Notes under the pieces: generated by a model | What the model was told of the DNA's origin: nothing | The model's input: the letters and a program-made list of their open reading frames with translations, nothing else | Database searches by the model: none | Position numbers and translations under genes: made by a program | Source: Chroococcidiopsidaceae cyanobacterium CP_BM_RX_35 | GTDB taxonomy: Bacteria; Cyanobacteriota; Cyanobacteriia; Cyanobacteriales; Chroococcidiopsidaceae | Length of the DNA: 5,010 bases | Direction of reading: 5' to 3' | Assembly: GCA_019242465.1 (NCBI GenBank) | Contig: JAFAVL010000685.1 | Span: 1 to 5,010 of the forward strand | In this document: positions 1-5,010 of the stretch, in pieces | Position numbering within the stretch: the stretch's first letter is position 1 | How the letters are laid out: each line of letters begins with the position of its first letter

Positions 1-1596
1 ACCCTTGGGAATCACAATCTGCTCTACAGCAAGTCTGGCTTCCTCTAAAGCATCGAGTTCATCTTCACTGCCATTTCGAGCAAATAAGCTAAGTTCGCGC
101 TCATCAGTCGTGACAGGTTCTTCTAGATCTAACAAACGTCTTAAGGCACGTGTGATTTGGGGGATGGTGCTAGCTTTAATCATATGGATGGGAACCTGAC
201 GCACTCTAGCAACATGCCTTAACTTGGAATGGTTCTTCACATGCGATCGCAGTGCCAGAATCGCATCAGCACTGTCGATATCCTTAGTTAGCACCACTGG
301 CAAGCTCAGCACCTGGATAACCTGTTCTAACTGATGACGACTGACACCATAAGGGTAGATGTGCAGCGGCAAATCTTCGCCATTGGGACCAGGTCTAGGA
401 GAGCCGTAATCATCAAAGCGATCTGTCCTATCAAGGGATTCATCCAGCAATCGCTCAAACTCAGCTGCCCCAACAATCTGCTCTCGCTCCCCCACTGTTG
501 GTAGTGCCAGCATTTGTCCAGTTGCCCGCCAGCCAGTTGTAGGAGTAGGGGAGTAGGTCGTTCCATCTGTGCCTGGAAGCAACCCAGCAGAGATAGTGGG
601 TGCGGAACGCGTAATCGCGACCTGGCCAGATTCATTCACAGTTCTAACTTGCAGCAGCGGCTGACGTCCTCGCAGGAGATTGTCTACCGTTTCAGCTACA
701 CTTTCATGTACCACCCAACGCTGCCGTTCTAGCATTTCCACCGCAATCTCAAACGTCGGTGGAGCTTTACGTTCTAAAACGGTTTTCTGAGAGCGCCGCC
801 GTCTTGCTTCTTCATCACCCAGGGTTACAGCCTGGATGCCGCCAACCAGGTCAGACAATGTGGGATTCTTGATCAGGTTGTCTAGCTGATTGCCATGAGC
901 AGTACCTACCAGTTGCACACCTCGCTCAGCGATAGTACGGGCTGCTAATGCTTCTAGCTCGGTACCAATTTCATCAATCACGATCACTTCTGGCATGTGG
1001 TTTTCCACTGCCTCAATCATCACCTGATGCTGGAGTTCCGGGCGGGAAACCTGCATTCGCCGAGAGCGACCAATCGCTGGGTGAGGGATGTCTCCATCTC
1101 CAGCGATTTCGTTAGATGTATCAATGATAACCACACGCTTATTAAGTTCGTCTGCCAAAACGCGAGCAATTTCCCGCAGGGCTGTTGTTTTTCCTACACC
1201 TGGGCGACCCAACATCAGCAGCGATTGACCAGTCTCTACCAAGTCGCGGATCATGCCAATCGTGCCGTAAACAGCCCGACCAACCCGACAAGTGAGACCA
1301 ATCACCTCACCTGTCCGGTTTCTGATGGCACTAATTCGGTGCAGAGTTTGCTCAATTCCTGCTCGGTTATCCCCGCCAAAGTGGCCGACTCGCTGAATGC
1401 AATAATTCAGTTGTTCGGCAGTAACTACTGTTTCGGAAAGATACTCTGATAGCTTAAGGAAGCGGGCCTCTGGACGACGACCCAAATCCATAACCACCTC
1501 TATTAAGCTGTTTCGCTGTGGGTGTTGCTCTAAGATCTGTCTGATATCTGGTGGCAAAATATCGAGCAATTTCTGGAGATCGTCTGTAATCGGCAT
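1..1596 (-). CDS. ycf45: Ycf45-like P-loop ATPase (SpoIIIAA-type), expected R3H domain lost at window edge; 3'-truncated
   Basis: The frame stays open from an ATG at 1596 to base 1, giving 532 residues without a stop. The N-terminus (MPITDDLQKLLDILPPDIRQ) and the SpoIIIAA-like region before residue 125 fit the family. Walker A is GRPGVGKT at residues 130-137 (Lys136). Walker B is VIVIDE at 204-209 (Asp208, Glu209). A GTAHGN motif at 231-236 resembles a sensor motif, followed by the highly conserved KNPTLSDLVGG. Residues about 337-376 form a Pro/Thr/Gly-rich, probably disordered linker. A second conserved block starts near LPLHIYPYGVSRHQLE (411 onward). Family members normally end in an R3H single-stranded nucleic-acid-binding domain, which would lie just beyond the left edge, so this copy lacks perhaps 50-60 residues. 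The natural substrate is unknown; ATP-driven action on RNA or DNA is inferred from the domains. The gene starts 17 bases after ldpA ends, suggesting cotranscription. No strong ribosome-binding site is visible. Confidence 0.9.
   Translation of the reverse strand, partial: MPITDDLQKLLDILPPDIRQILEQHPQRNSLIEVVMDLGRRPEARFLKLSEYLSETVVTAEQLNYCIQRVGHFGGDNRAGIEQTLHRISAIRNRTGEVIGLTCRVGRAVYGTIGMIRDLVETGQSLLMLGRPGVGKTTALREIARVLADELNKRVVIIDTSNEIAGDGDIPHPAIGRSRRMQVSRPELQHQVMIEAVENHMPEVIVIDEIGTELEALAARTIAERGVQLVGTAHGNQLDNLIKNPTLSDLVGGIQAVTLGDEEARRRRSQKTVLERKAPPTFEIAVEMLERQRWVVHESVAETVDNLLRGRQPLLQVRTVNESGQVAITRSAPTISAGLLPGTDGTTYSPTPTTGWRATGQMLALPTVGEREQIVGAAEFERLLDESLDRTDRFDDYGSPRPGPNGEDLPLHIYPYGVSRHQLEQVIQVLSLPVVLTKDIDSADAILALRSHVKNHSKLRHVARVRQVPIHMIKASTIPQITRALRRLLDLEEPVTTDERELSLFARNGSEDELDALEEARLAVEQIVIPKG
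243..250. repeat. HIP1 octamer GCGATCGC (in the ATPase gene)
   Basis: Perfect HIP1 site within the coding sequence of the Ycf45-like ATPase; supports a cyanobacterial source. Confidence 0.9.
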
Positions 1597-1613
1597 GCTT
1601 GCTATAGTGAATT

Positions 1614-2912
1614 TTAAGAGCGATGGCGAAAAGTCAAAGGAGCGAGACTTTGTTCGGCACCCAGGCTAAGAGCTACCTGTGGTGACTTGAGCTGAGCAAC
1701 GAGAGTATGAGCAAGCGTTACAGCTTGCCAAAGCAAATCAGGATGAGCCTCCAAGCGCATAGTTGGGGTCCTACTAGCTTGATTCACCTCCATTTTTTCT
1801 AGTTGGTCGAGAATGGGTGACAGTAAAGCCCGGGCATAGCTACCGTAAGCCACACCGGAAATGAAGGAGCGCGAAGTCCGAGCAGAGGCTCCCTCCGATC
1901 GGAACTTCGTAAGAGAAGGGAGGAGTGGAGGAGAGGGAGCCTCCAAGAGAGCATTCGGCTGCGCCTTGTCCTCTTCTGTCCCCCCCTCTTCCCCTCTCCC
2001 CCTCCCCCTCTCCTCTTTAAGCAGCCCTAAAGCTCTCAGCTTGGCAACTGTGTAACTATTGGTGCCGCCAGCTAACTGCACATAGCCTGGTAAGCCTGCT
2101 GCCAAGACTTTTTGACCCAATTTCACAGCAGCTCTAGTGGTGCCATCGCCAATATCACCGCTCATAGGTCGACCATCAGTCTGCCAAAGTAGGGGGCAAG
2201 GAAGGGGTGAAATTAGGTTGTAAATGCTTCCTAAGTAGTCAATTAAGTCGTCTCCATCAGGGCAGCTAATTGCTACTAGCCTCAACTGGTCTACCCACGG
2301 TACAATTGTTTCCCAAAGCCGCTTAAAATCAGCCAACCGTCCCACCTGAGTATGAATTTCTACAGCATCTATTCCAGTTGACAGCACTAGAGGCGCGATC
2401 GCTCCTGGTCTTGAGACATATGAGCGAGTATAAATCAACTGGCTAGGACAAACTGGTAGACAGCGACCGCATCCATAGCAGCGATCTGCCATCACCCCAG
2501 GAAGGAGAGCAGGGACAGCAGGGGGAGGAAACACAATGGCTTGCGCCGGGCAAATATCCTCACAAGGACGCGGACAGTCTGTGGGACAATCAGCCCGGTT
2601 GAATTCTGCTTTACGAAAATGCGGATCTTCCCCATCGTTGAAACTTACCATCAACCAGGGTGGCGTCTTTCCGCTCCCGCCGCCGCCTCGCTGTCGTGCC
2701 TCATCAGTCAGACGAGTTGCAGCCTGCCGCGCTTCTTGCGCCGCCAAGATGACAGCCGCATCAGCCGCCACATCAATACAATCAGCACCAGCTAACGTGT
2801 AGGCTAAAGTTAAATTTCTAACTGCAGGTAGGCTCTGGAAGCTGGCTCCGCAGATTAGCTTGAACCAGCGACCTTTCTTTAAAGAACTTAAGGGAGAGTA
2901 CAGATCGGTCAC
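1614..2912 (-). CDS. ldpA: LdpA, iron-sulfur protein of the circadian input pathway
   Basis: The product is 432 residues. The N-terminus (MTDLYSPLSSLKKGRWFKLI) is typical of LdpA. Two cysteine clusters are visible: C109-x3-C113-x3-C117-x3-C121-P, and a ferredoxin-type C145-x2-C148-x2-C151-x3-C155-P, enough ligands for two 4Fe-4S centres. The C-terminal LdpA family region follows, with QLAGGTNSYTVAKLRALGLL at about 279-298 and GVAYGSYARALLSPI at 353-367. In Synechococcus elongatus, LdpA adjusts clock period to light via cellular redox state and copurifies with clock components. That role is family knowledge, not shown here. The start is GTG at 2910-2912: the only other codons before the in-frame stop at 2922-2924 are not starts. 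The protein is longer than the roughly 350 residues I recall for S. elongatus LdpA, mainly because of a low-complexity segment at residues 300-350. The reading frame is intact across it, so the gene is probably functional. Confidence 0.93.
   Translation of the reverse strand: MTDLYSPLSSLKKGRWFKLICGASFQSLPAVRNLTLAYTLAGADCIDVAADAAVILAAQEARQAATRLTDEARQRGGGGSGKTPPWLMVSFNDGEDPHFRKAEFNRADCPTDCPRPCEDICPAQAIVFPPPAVPALLPGVMADRCYGCGRCLPVCPSQLIYTRSYVSRPGAIAPLVLSTGIDAVEIHTQVGRLADFKRLWETIVPWVDQLRLVAISCPDGDDLIDYLGSIYNLISPLPCPLLWQTDGRPMSGDIGDGTTRAAVKLGQKVLAAGLPGYVQLAGGTNSYTVAKLRALGLLKEERGRGRGEEGGTEEDKAQPNALLEAPSPPLLPSLTKFRSEGASARTSRSFISGVAYGSYARALLSPILDQLEKMEVNQASRTPTMRLEAHPDLLWQAVTLAHTLVAQLKSPQVALSLGAEQSLAPLTFRHRS
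1872..1943. repeat. Inverted repeats inside the ldpA insert
   Basis: GAGGCTCCCTC at 1885-1895 is the exact reverse complement of GAGGGAGCCTC at 1933-1943 (11 bp). A second, competing pair is CGAAGTCCGA (1872-1881) with TCGGAACTTCG (1899-1909), complementary apart from one bulged base. A further 10-bp pair joins 1928-1937 (GAGGAGAGGG) to 2006-2015 (CCCTCTCCTC). Overlapping palindromes of this kind are typical of small interspersed repeats in cyanobacterial genomes. Confidence 0.6.
1980..2008 (-). other. Potential G-quadruplex motif on the ldpA coding strand
   Basis: Read on the minus strand, four G-tracts follow one another: G5 (2008-2004), loop A, G5 (2002-1998), loop AGA, G4 (1994-1991), loop AAGA, G7 (1986-1980). 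This satisfies the usual four-tract, short-loop rule with tracts of at least four G. It encodes residues 302-311 (RGRGRGEEGG). It would be present in the mRNA as well as the non-template DNA strand. Folding is inferred. Confidence 0.6.
2395..2402. repeat. HIP1 octamer GCGATCGC (in ldpA)
   Basis: Perfect highly iterated palindrome typical of many cyanobacterial genomes. It lies within the ldpA coding region. Confidence 0.9.
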
Positions 2913-2936
2913 ACTTCTATGCTAATGTGCGACTGC

Positions 2937-3026
2937 AAAAATTAGGAGGTGAATGGAAAATTTTTATCGACGACTCAAGGGTTCGCGCCTTGCCCCGGCG
3001 ACTCAAGAGCGCAAGCTCAACCTCCT
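2937..3026 (-). terminator. Terminator-like or processing structure between ndhN and ldpA
   Basis: In the minus-strand transcript, AGGAGGT (3026-3020) can pair with ACCTCCT (2950-2944), 7 bp. The enclosed segment holds the two small hairpins of the repeat at 2973-3020. The closing strand is followed by AATTTTT (2943-2937). A stem followed by a U-run resembles an intrinsic terminator, but the outer stem is short and the enclosed segment long. Partial termination or an RNA-stability element separating ndhN from ldpA is equally possible. Confidence 0.25.
2973..3020. repeat. Palindromic dispersed repeat, copy 1 (ndhN-ldpA gap)
   Basis: This 48-base element contains ACTCAAG twice (2973, 3001) and two small palindromes: CAAGG...CCTTG (2976-2992) and GAGC-GCAA-GCTC (3007-3018). 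It matches the element at 3688-3726 over both halves. Relative to that copy it has an extra G/C-rich segment (around 2993-3000) and one altered position in the first hairpin. The two copies bracket ndhN. Confidence 0.75.
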
Positions 3027-3040
3027 CTACCAACCAGTAC

Positions 3041-3529
3041 TTATACGGTTTGATAGCCAGGTGATAGCGTCTCTTTAAGAGGCAGCCACCGAAAGATGCG
3101 ATCGCTTCCTCTTTCTAAAACCACTTTCAATCGTGGATCGAGAGTAGGCAAAGTAGTTAGGTACTCAACTTCCTGATTAGAAAGGACATGTCCTTCAATA
3201 ATCCATAACACTAGACCCTTAGACTTAGGAGGCAGTTTATCTAGTTGATAATTCACAATCGGTGGCACGTAGTAAATATAGCCAACTGCTGCCTCGTTAC
3301 CGATAGTTTTCTTGCCAAGGTGAGGAGGTCGGACACCATGAACTCTGGTTAAAAATGCTGCGAGATCTCCTAATCCTCGAGATGTAATGTGCAACGTGAC
3401 ATAACCAGCAGCGCGTAATCGGCGTTGATATCGACCTTCGTATCCGCCTTCAGGTGGTACGTATAGACCAAGAGCACCGCACTTTTCCAGTTCGCGAATC
3501 ATTTTGTTGCCAGTAGTGATAAGTGCCAT
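3041..3529 (-). CDS. ndhN: NAD(P)H-quinone oxidoreductase subunit N (NdhN)
   Basis: The 162-residue product matches cyanobacterial and plant-plastid NdhN in length and sequence: MALITTGNKMIRELEKCGAL at the start, PPEGGYEGRYQRRLRAAGY, HGVRPPHLGKKTIGNEAAVG, and VLSNQEVEYLTTLPTLDPRLKV near the end. NdhN is a subunit specific to photosynthetic NDH-1. It lies in the membrane-external arm of the thylakoid complex, which drives respiratory and cyclic electron flow from ferredoxin to plastoquinone. No catalytic residue or cofactor motif is expected or seen, and no membrane segment is present. The start is the ATG at 3527-3529. No clear Shine-Dalgarno precedes it. ndhN is upstream of ldpA on the same strand with a 128-base gap carrying a folded repeat. 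It diverges from rplC. A shared transcript with ldpA would couple a photosynthetic electron-transport subunit to a redox-sensing clock protein, but this is inference. Confidence 0.96.
   Translation of the reverse strand: MALITTGNKMIRELEKCGALGLYVPPEGGYEGRYQRRLRAAGYVTLHITSRGLGDLAAFLTRVHGVRPPHLGKKTIGNEAAVGYIYYVPPIVNYQLDKLPPKSKGLVLWIIEGHVLSNQEVEYLTTLPTLDPRLKVVLERGSDRIFRWLPLKETLSPGYQTV
3098..3105. repeat. HIP1 octamer GCGATCGC (in ndhN)
   Basis: Perfect HIP1 site near the 3' end of ndhN. Confidence 0.9.
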
Positions 3530-3561
3530 TGCGAAGATGTGGTTAATGAATAGGGCAAGAG

Positions 3562-3579
3562 CTTCTCTAAGTAGAGAAG
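3562..3579. repeat. Perfect 7-bp hairpin upstream of ndhN
   Basis: CTTCTCT (3562-3568) and AGAGAAG (3573-3579) are exact reverse complements around a four-base loop (AAGT). If ndhN transcription starts further upstream, this lies in its leader, about 33 bases before the start codon. Confidence 0.6.
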
Positions 3580-3687
3580 TCTGATCGAAGGAAACCTCCG
3601 CTCTTCGTAGCTCTTCCTTTCGTAAGCTCGGAACTTCGGGTTCTCTATATTACTATCCCCTATCTGCTGATCTTAGGAAACATAGAT

Positions 3688-3726
3688 ACTCAAGGGTTCG
3701 CCCTTGACTCAAGAGCGCAAGCTCAA
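3688..3726. repeat. Palindromic dispersed repeat, copy 2 (ndhN-rplC intergenic)
   Basis: This 39-base element has the perfect hairpin CAAGGG-TTCG-CCCTTG (3691-3706) followed by GAGC-GCAA-GCTC (3713-3724). ACTCAAG occurs at 3688 and 3707. It is the more regular of the two copies, and copy 1 lies at 2973-3020. Small palindromic repeats in intergenic sites are common in larger cyanobacterial genomes; I do not recognise this one as a named family. Confidence 0.75.
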
Positions 3727-3778
3727 TAGTGGACAGAATCAATGCTCTCTTGAGCGGCTAAAAAACTTGTCTATTCAG

Positions 3779-3807
3779 TTGCCAAGTTTGAAATAATGAT
3801 TTAACAT
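3779..3807 (+). promoter_or_regulatory. Candidate sigma70-type promoter for rplC operon
   Basis: TTGCCA (3779-3784) matches five of six bases of the -35 consensus. A 17-base spacer leads to TAACAT (3802-3807), which matches four of six of the -10 consensus. The AT-rich spacer is consistent with promoter DNA. Transcription would begin near 3814, leaving about 430 bases of leader before rplC. Based on motif match only. Confidence 0.35.
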
Positions 3808-3813
3808 TCTAGA

Positions 3814-4247
3814 TCGTGGTCAAAAAATTGATTGACCAACGGAGCTTGAACTTAATCTGTTCAAGTGGTCAGCGAAGCTCCGAGCGGCAATGTTGGTAAG
3901 CAACAACATTGTATAAGTCTCAAGGTTCGGATACTGAGCGGTCTACCGCCTAAGTCCGACTGAGTTTAGGTAGAGCCACAATCGCTCGGAAGACAACATT
4001 AGCTAACCGAAGGCGGAAATCCTTTCCCGCAGCAGTGGGGAAGGCATTAATGTCTAATTTGGTAAAGCAACTTTTGATAGCAACAAAGTTGGGAGGGGTA
4101 TGGGAAGCTGGCTTTTTGTCTATCAGCCGTCAAGGTAACCATACCGCAAACTTGCTCAGGAAGTGAGTGTTAGCCAAGCGGGTTCGCCTATCGGTTGGAA
4201 TCCGGTTTGTATGATGCAATCGCGTAGAAAAGGAGAAACCAGTCACT
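3814..4247 (+). promoter_or_regulatory. Long structured 5' leader candidate upstream of rplC
   Basis: At least six stem-loops are visible. TGGTCAA/TTGACCA pairs 3817-3823 with 3832-3838. CGGAGCTT/AAGCTCCG pairs 3840-3847 with 3875-3882, enclosing CTTGAAC/GTTCAAG (3845-3851, 3859-3865, sharing three bases with the outer stem). CAATGTTG/CAACATTG pairs 3888-3895 with 3904-3911. An interrupted stem spans 3927-3959 (TCGGA...TCCGA around GCGG-TCTA-CCGC). AGAC/ATTA (3991-4001) pairs with TAATGTCT (4048-4055) around a bulged stem at 4013-4030. CAACTTT/AAAGTTG pairs 4068-4074 with 4085-4091. Ribosomal-protein operons are often autoregulated through structured leaders (the S10 operon leader bound by L4 in E. 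coli is one example), so a similar role is possible. No known leader motif is recognised. The region could instead be accumulated interspersed palindromes. Confidence 0.45.
4231..4235 (+). promoter_or_regulatory. Shine-Dalgarno AGGAG for rplC
   Basis: AGGAG, inside AAAAGGAGAAA, lies 12 bases before the GTG at 4248. The spacing is slightly long but acceptable. It supports the GTG as the rplC start. Confidence 0.7.
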
Positions 4248-4892
4248 GTGTCTGTAGGTATCCTCGGCACCAAGCTGGGCATGACCCAAGTGTTTGATGA
4301 AACAGGAAAAGCCATTCCTGTGACAGTTGTTCAGACGGGTCCATGCACTGTTACACAAATAAAGACAAAGCAGACAGATGGTTACTCTGCCATCCAAGTT
4401 GGGTTTGGAGAAACGAAGCCCAAGGCGCTGAATAAGCCCTTACTGGGTCACCTCGCCAAATCATCTGCCCCAGCGTTGCGTCACTTGCGTGAATATCGCT
4501 TGGACAACACAAGTGAGTTTGCCATGGGTCAGCAACTTAAGGCAGATATTTTTACTCCCGGACAAATTGTAGATGTAATCGGTACAAGTATTGGTCGCGG
4601 CTTTGCTGGATATCAGAAACGGCATAACTTTGGGCGAGGACCAATGGCTCACGGTTCCAAAAATCACAGGGCCCCTGGTTCCATTGGTGCTGGTACGACA
4701 CCAGGTCGTGTCTACCCAGGTAAACGGATGGCAGGTCGTCTAGGTGGTGGACGGGTCACGATCCGCAAATTAACCGTGGTTCGGGTAGACGTAGAGCGCA
4801 ACTTAGTGCTGATCAAAGGAGCTGTTCCTGGTAAGCCTGGTGCTTTGCTCGACATCGTACCTGCGAAGTTAGTAGGAAAGCCCAAAACGTGA
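4248..4892 (+). CDS. rplC: 50S ribosomal protein L3
   Basis: The 214-residue product is full-length bacterial L3. It begins [18 protein letters not shown], with a GTG start set by the AGGAG at 4231 and by the conserved N-terminus. The L3 signature spans residues 119-147 ([20 protein letters not shown], then NHRAPGSIG). [17 protein letters not shown] follows, and the chain ends [12 protein letters not shown]3 binds 23S rRNA early in 50S assembly; the long extension after the signature reaches towards the peptidyl-transferase centre. At the position aligned with E. coli Gln150, which PrmB methylates, this protein has Thr150, so that modification would be absent (my alignment by eye). The gene heads the cyanobacterial-type cluster rplC-rplD and is followed after 44 bases by rplD. 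A probable promoter and long folded leader precede it. Confidence 0.98.
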   Translation: MSVGILGTKLGMTQVFDETGKAIPVTVVQTGPCTVTQIKTKQTDGYSAIQVGFGETKPKALNKPLLGHLAKSSAPALRHLREYRLDNTSEFAMGQQLKADIFTPGQIVDVIGTSIGRGFAGYQKRHNFGRGPMAHGSKNHRAPGSIGAGTTPGRVYPGKRMAGRLGGGRVTIRKLTVVRVDVERNLVLIKGAVPGKPGALLDIVPAKLVGKPKT

Positions 4893-4895
4893 GGC

Positions 4896-4915
4896 GTGAG
4901 TGCTGAGTCATTCAC
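4896..4915 (+). other. Small hairpin in the rplC-rplD spacer
   Basis: GTGAGTG (4896-4902) can pair with TATTCAC-like sequence at 4909-4915 (CATTCAC region) with one G-U pair and a six-base loop. There is no U-run after it, so it is not a terminator. It could affect translation or RNA processing between the two cistrons. Confidence 0.25.
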
Positions 4916-4936
4916 ATCAACAAAGGTTGTAGAGAG

Positions 4937-5010
4937 ATGGTTGAGTGTGTAGTACGGAACTGGCAAGGAGAAGAAGTAGGGCAGGCAACGCTGGAGTTGC
5001 GGGTTGCTAA
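4937..5010 (+). CDS. rplD: 50S ribosomal protein L4, 5' end only
   Basis: An ATG at 4937 opens a frame reading MVECVVRNWQGEEVGQATLE then LRVA up to the window edge, 24 full codons. This matches the N-terminus of cyanobacterial L4. The position directly after rplC in the same direction is the expected order. L4 binds 23S rRNA and lines the exit tunnel; in E. coli it also represses its own operon. AAAGG at 4922-4926 is a weak ribosome-binding site 10 bases before the ATG. The rest of the gene lies outside the window. Confidence 0.92.
   Translation, partial: MVECVVRNWQGEEVGQATLELRVA

Larger units (their letters stand above)
1863..2015 (-). repeat. In-frame low-complexity insert within ldpA
   Basis: These 51 codons (residues 300-350) separate two conserved LdpA segments. 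The first part is charged and Gly/Arg/Glu-rich (EERGRGRGEEGGTEED). The second is Pro/Leu then Ser/Arg-rich (EAPSPPLLPSL through ARTSRSF). On the plus strand it holds a purine tract at 1911-1939 (one pyrimidine in 29 bases) and a pure pyrimidine run at 1979-2018. Composition differs sharply from the rest of the gene. It is probably a repeat-derived expansion in a tolerant linker. The exact boundaries are my estimate from where family similarity stops and resumes. Confidence 0.7.
3530..3778. other. ndhN-proximal half of the divergent intergenic region
   Basis: No convincing gene is seen. It should carry the ndhN promoter (minus strand). TAATAT at 3652-3647 could be a -10 box, but I see no good -35 at standard spacing. 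The stretch 3562-3640 is rich in short complementary segments, including imperfect direct repeats on the minus strand (GAGCTTACGAA and GAGCTACGAA). The dispersed repeat copy 2 lies at 3688-3726. An 8-bp inverted repeat joins CTCAAGAG (3708-3715) to CTCTTGAG (3747-3754). Confidence 0.5.

Noticed and set aside
997..1449. 150-codon open frame on the plus strand
   Set aside because: It lies wholly opposite the Walker A/B region of the strongly conserved ATPase gene, and its translation has no recognisable family features. It is an antisense shadow.
1861..2055. Insert in ldpA as a gene break or frameshift
   Set aside because: The frame is uninterrupted through the insert, and conserved LdpA sequence resumes in the same frame on the other side.
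2536..2802. Two overlapping plus-strand open frames (88 and 84 codons)
   Set aside because: Both are antisense to the cysteine-rich part of ldpA, which is clearly the real gene.
2973..3726. Repeats as a possible CRISPR array
   Set aside because: Only two copies, some 700 bases apart with a gene between them, and no regular spacers.
4074..4104. TTGATA with TATGGG as an rplC promoter
   Set aside because: The spacer would be 19 bases and the -10 match is poor; the 3779-3807 candidate fits better.
4171..4210. tRNA-like look of a segment with GGGTTCGCC and GGAATCCGG
   Set aside because: No acceptor stem, D-arm or proper T-loop sequence can be assembled around it; only short three- to four-base pairings are found.
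4130..4397. Minus-strand open frames over the rplC start
   Set aside because: They overlap the conserved rplC N-terminus in antisense, with no family resemblance or ribosome-binding site.

Overview
The window looks like chromosomal DNA from a cyanobacterium, probably not a picocyanobacterium. Five protein genes are recognisable. Four belong to cyanobacteria-typical or plastid-related families: a ycf45-like ATPase, LdpA, NdhN, and an S10-type ribosomal cluster that starts with rplC. The fifth is the start of rplD. Three perfect HIP1 octamers (GCGATCGC) agree with this. I cannot name the genus.

Layout. On the minus strand, reading from about 3529 down to 1, come ndhN (NDH-1 subunit N), ldpA (iron-sulfur protein that feeds redox/light information to the circadian clock) and a large P-loop ATPase of the Ycf45/SpoIIIAA type. 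The ATPase runs off the left edge before its expected R3H domain. ldpA and the ATPase gene are 17 bases apart and are probably cotranscribed; ndhN and ldpA are 128 bases apart with a folded repeat between them. On the plus strand, rplC is complete and rplD begins at 4937 and runs off the right edge. The two groups diverge from a 718-base intergenic region (3530-4247).

That intergenic region has no convincing full-size gene. The ndhN side holds short hairpins and a palindromic repeat whose second copy sits downstream of ndhN. The rplC side has a plausible sigma70-type promoter (3779-3807) followed by about 430 bases with at least six predicted stem-loops, likely a long structured 5' leader of the ribosomal operon. 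A 38-codon open frame with a purine-rich ribosome-binding-like sequence lies in this leader, and its status is unknown.

The most unusual coding feature is in ldpA: about 51 in-frame codons of low-complexity sequence between two conserved parts of the protein. They include a 40-base homopyrimidine run that reads, on the coding strand, as a four-tract G-quadruplex motif. I found no defence, mobile or biosynthetic system here. The window is mainly conserved housekeeping genes, decorated with small repeats and RNA-structure candidates.
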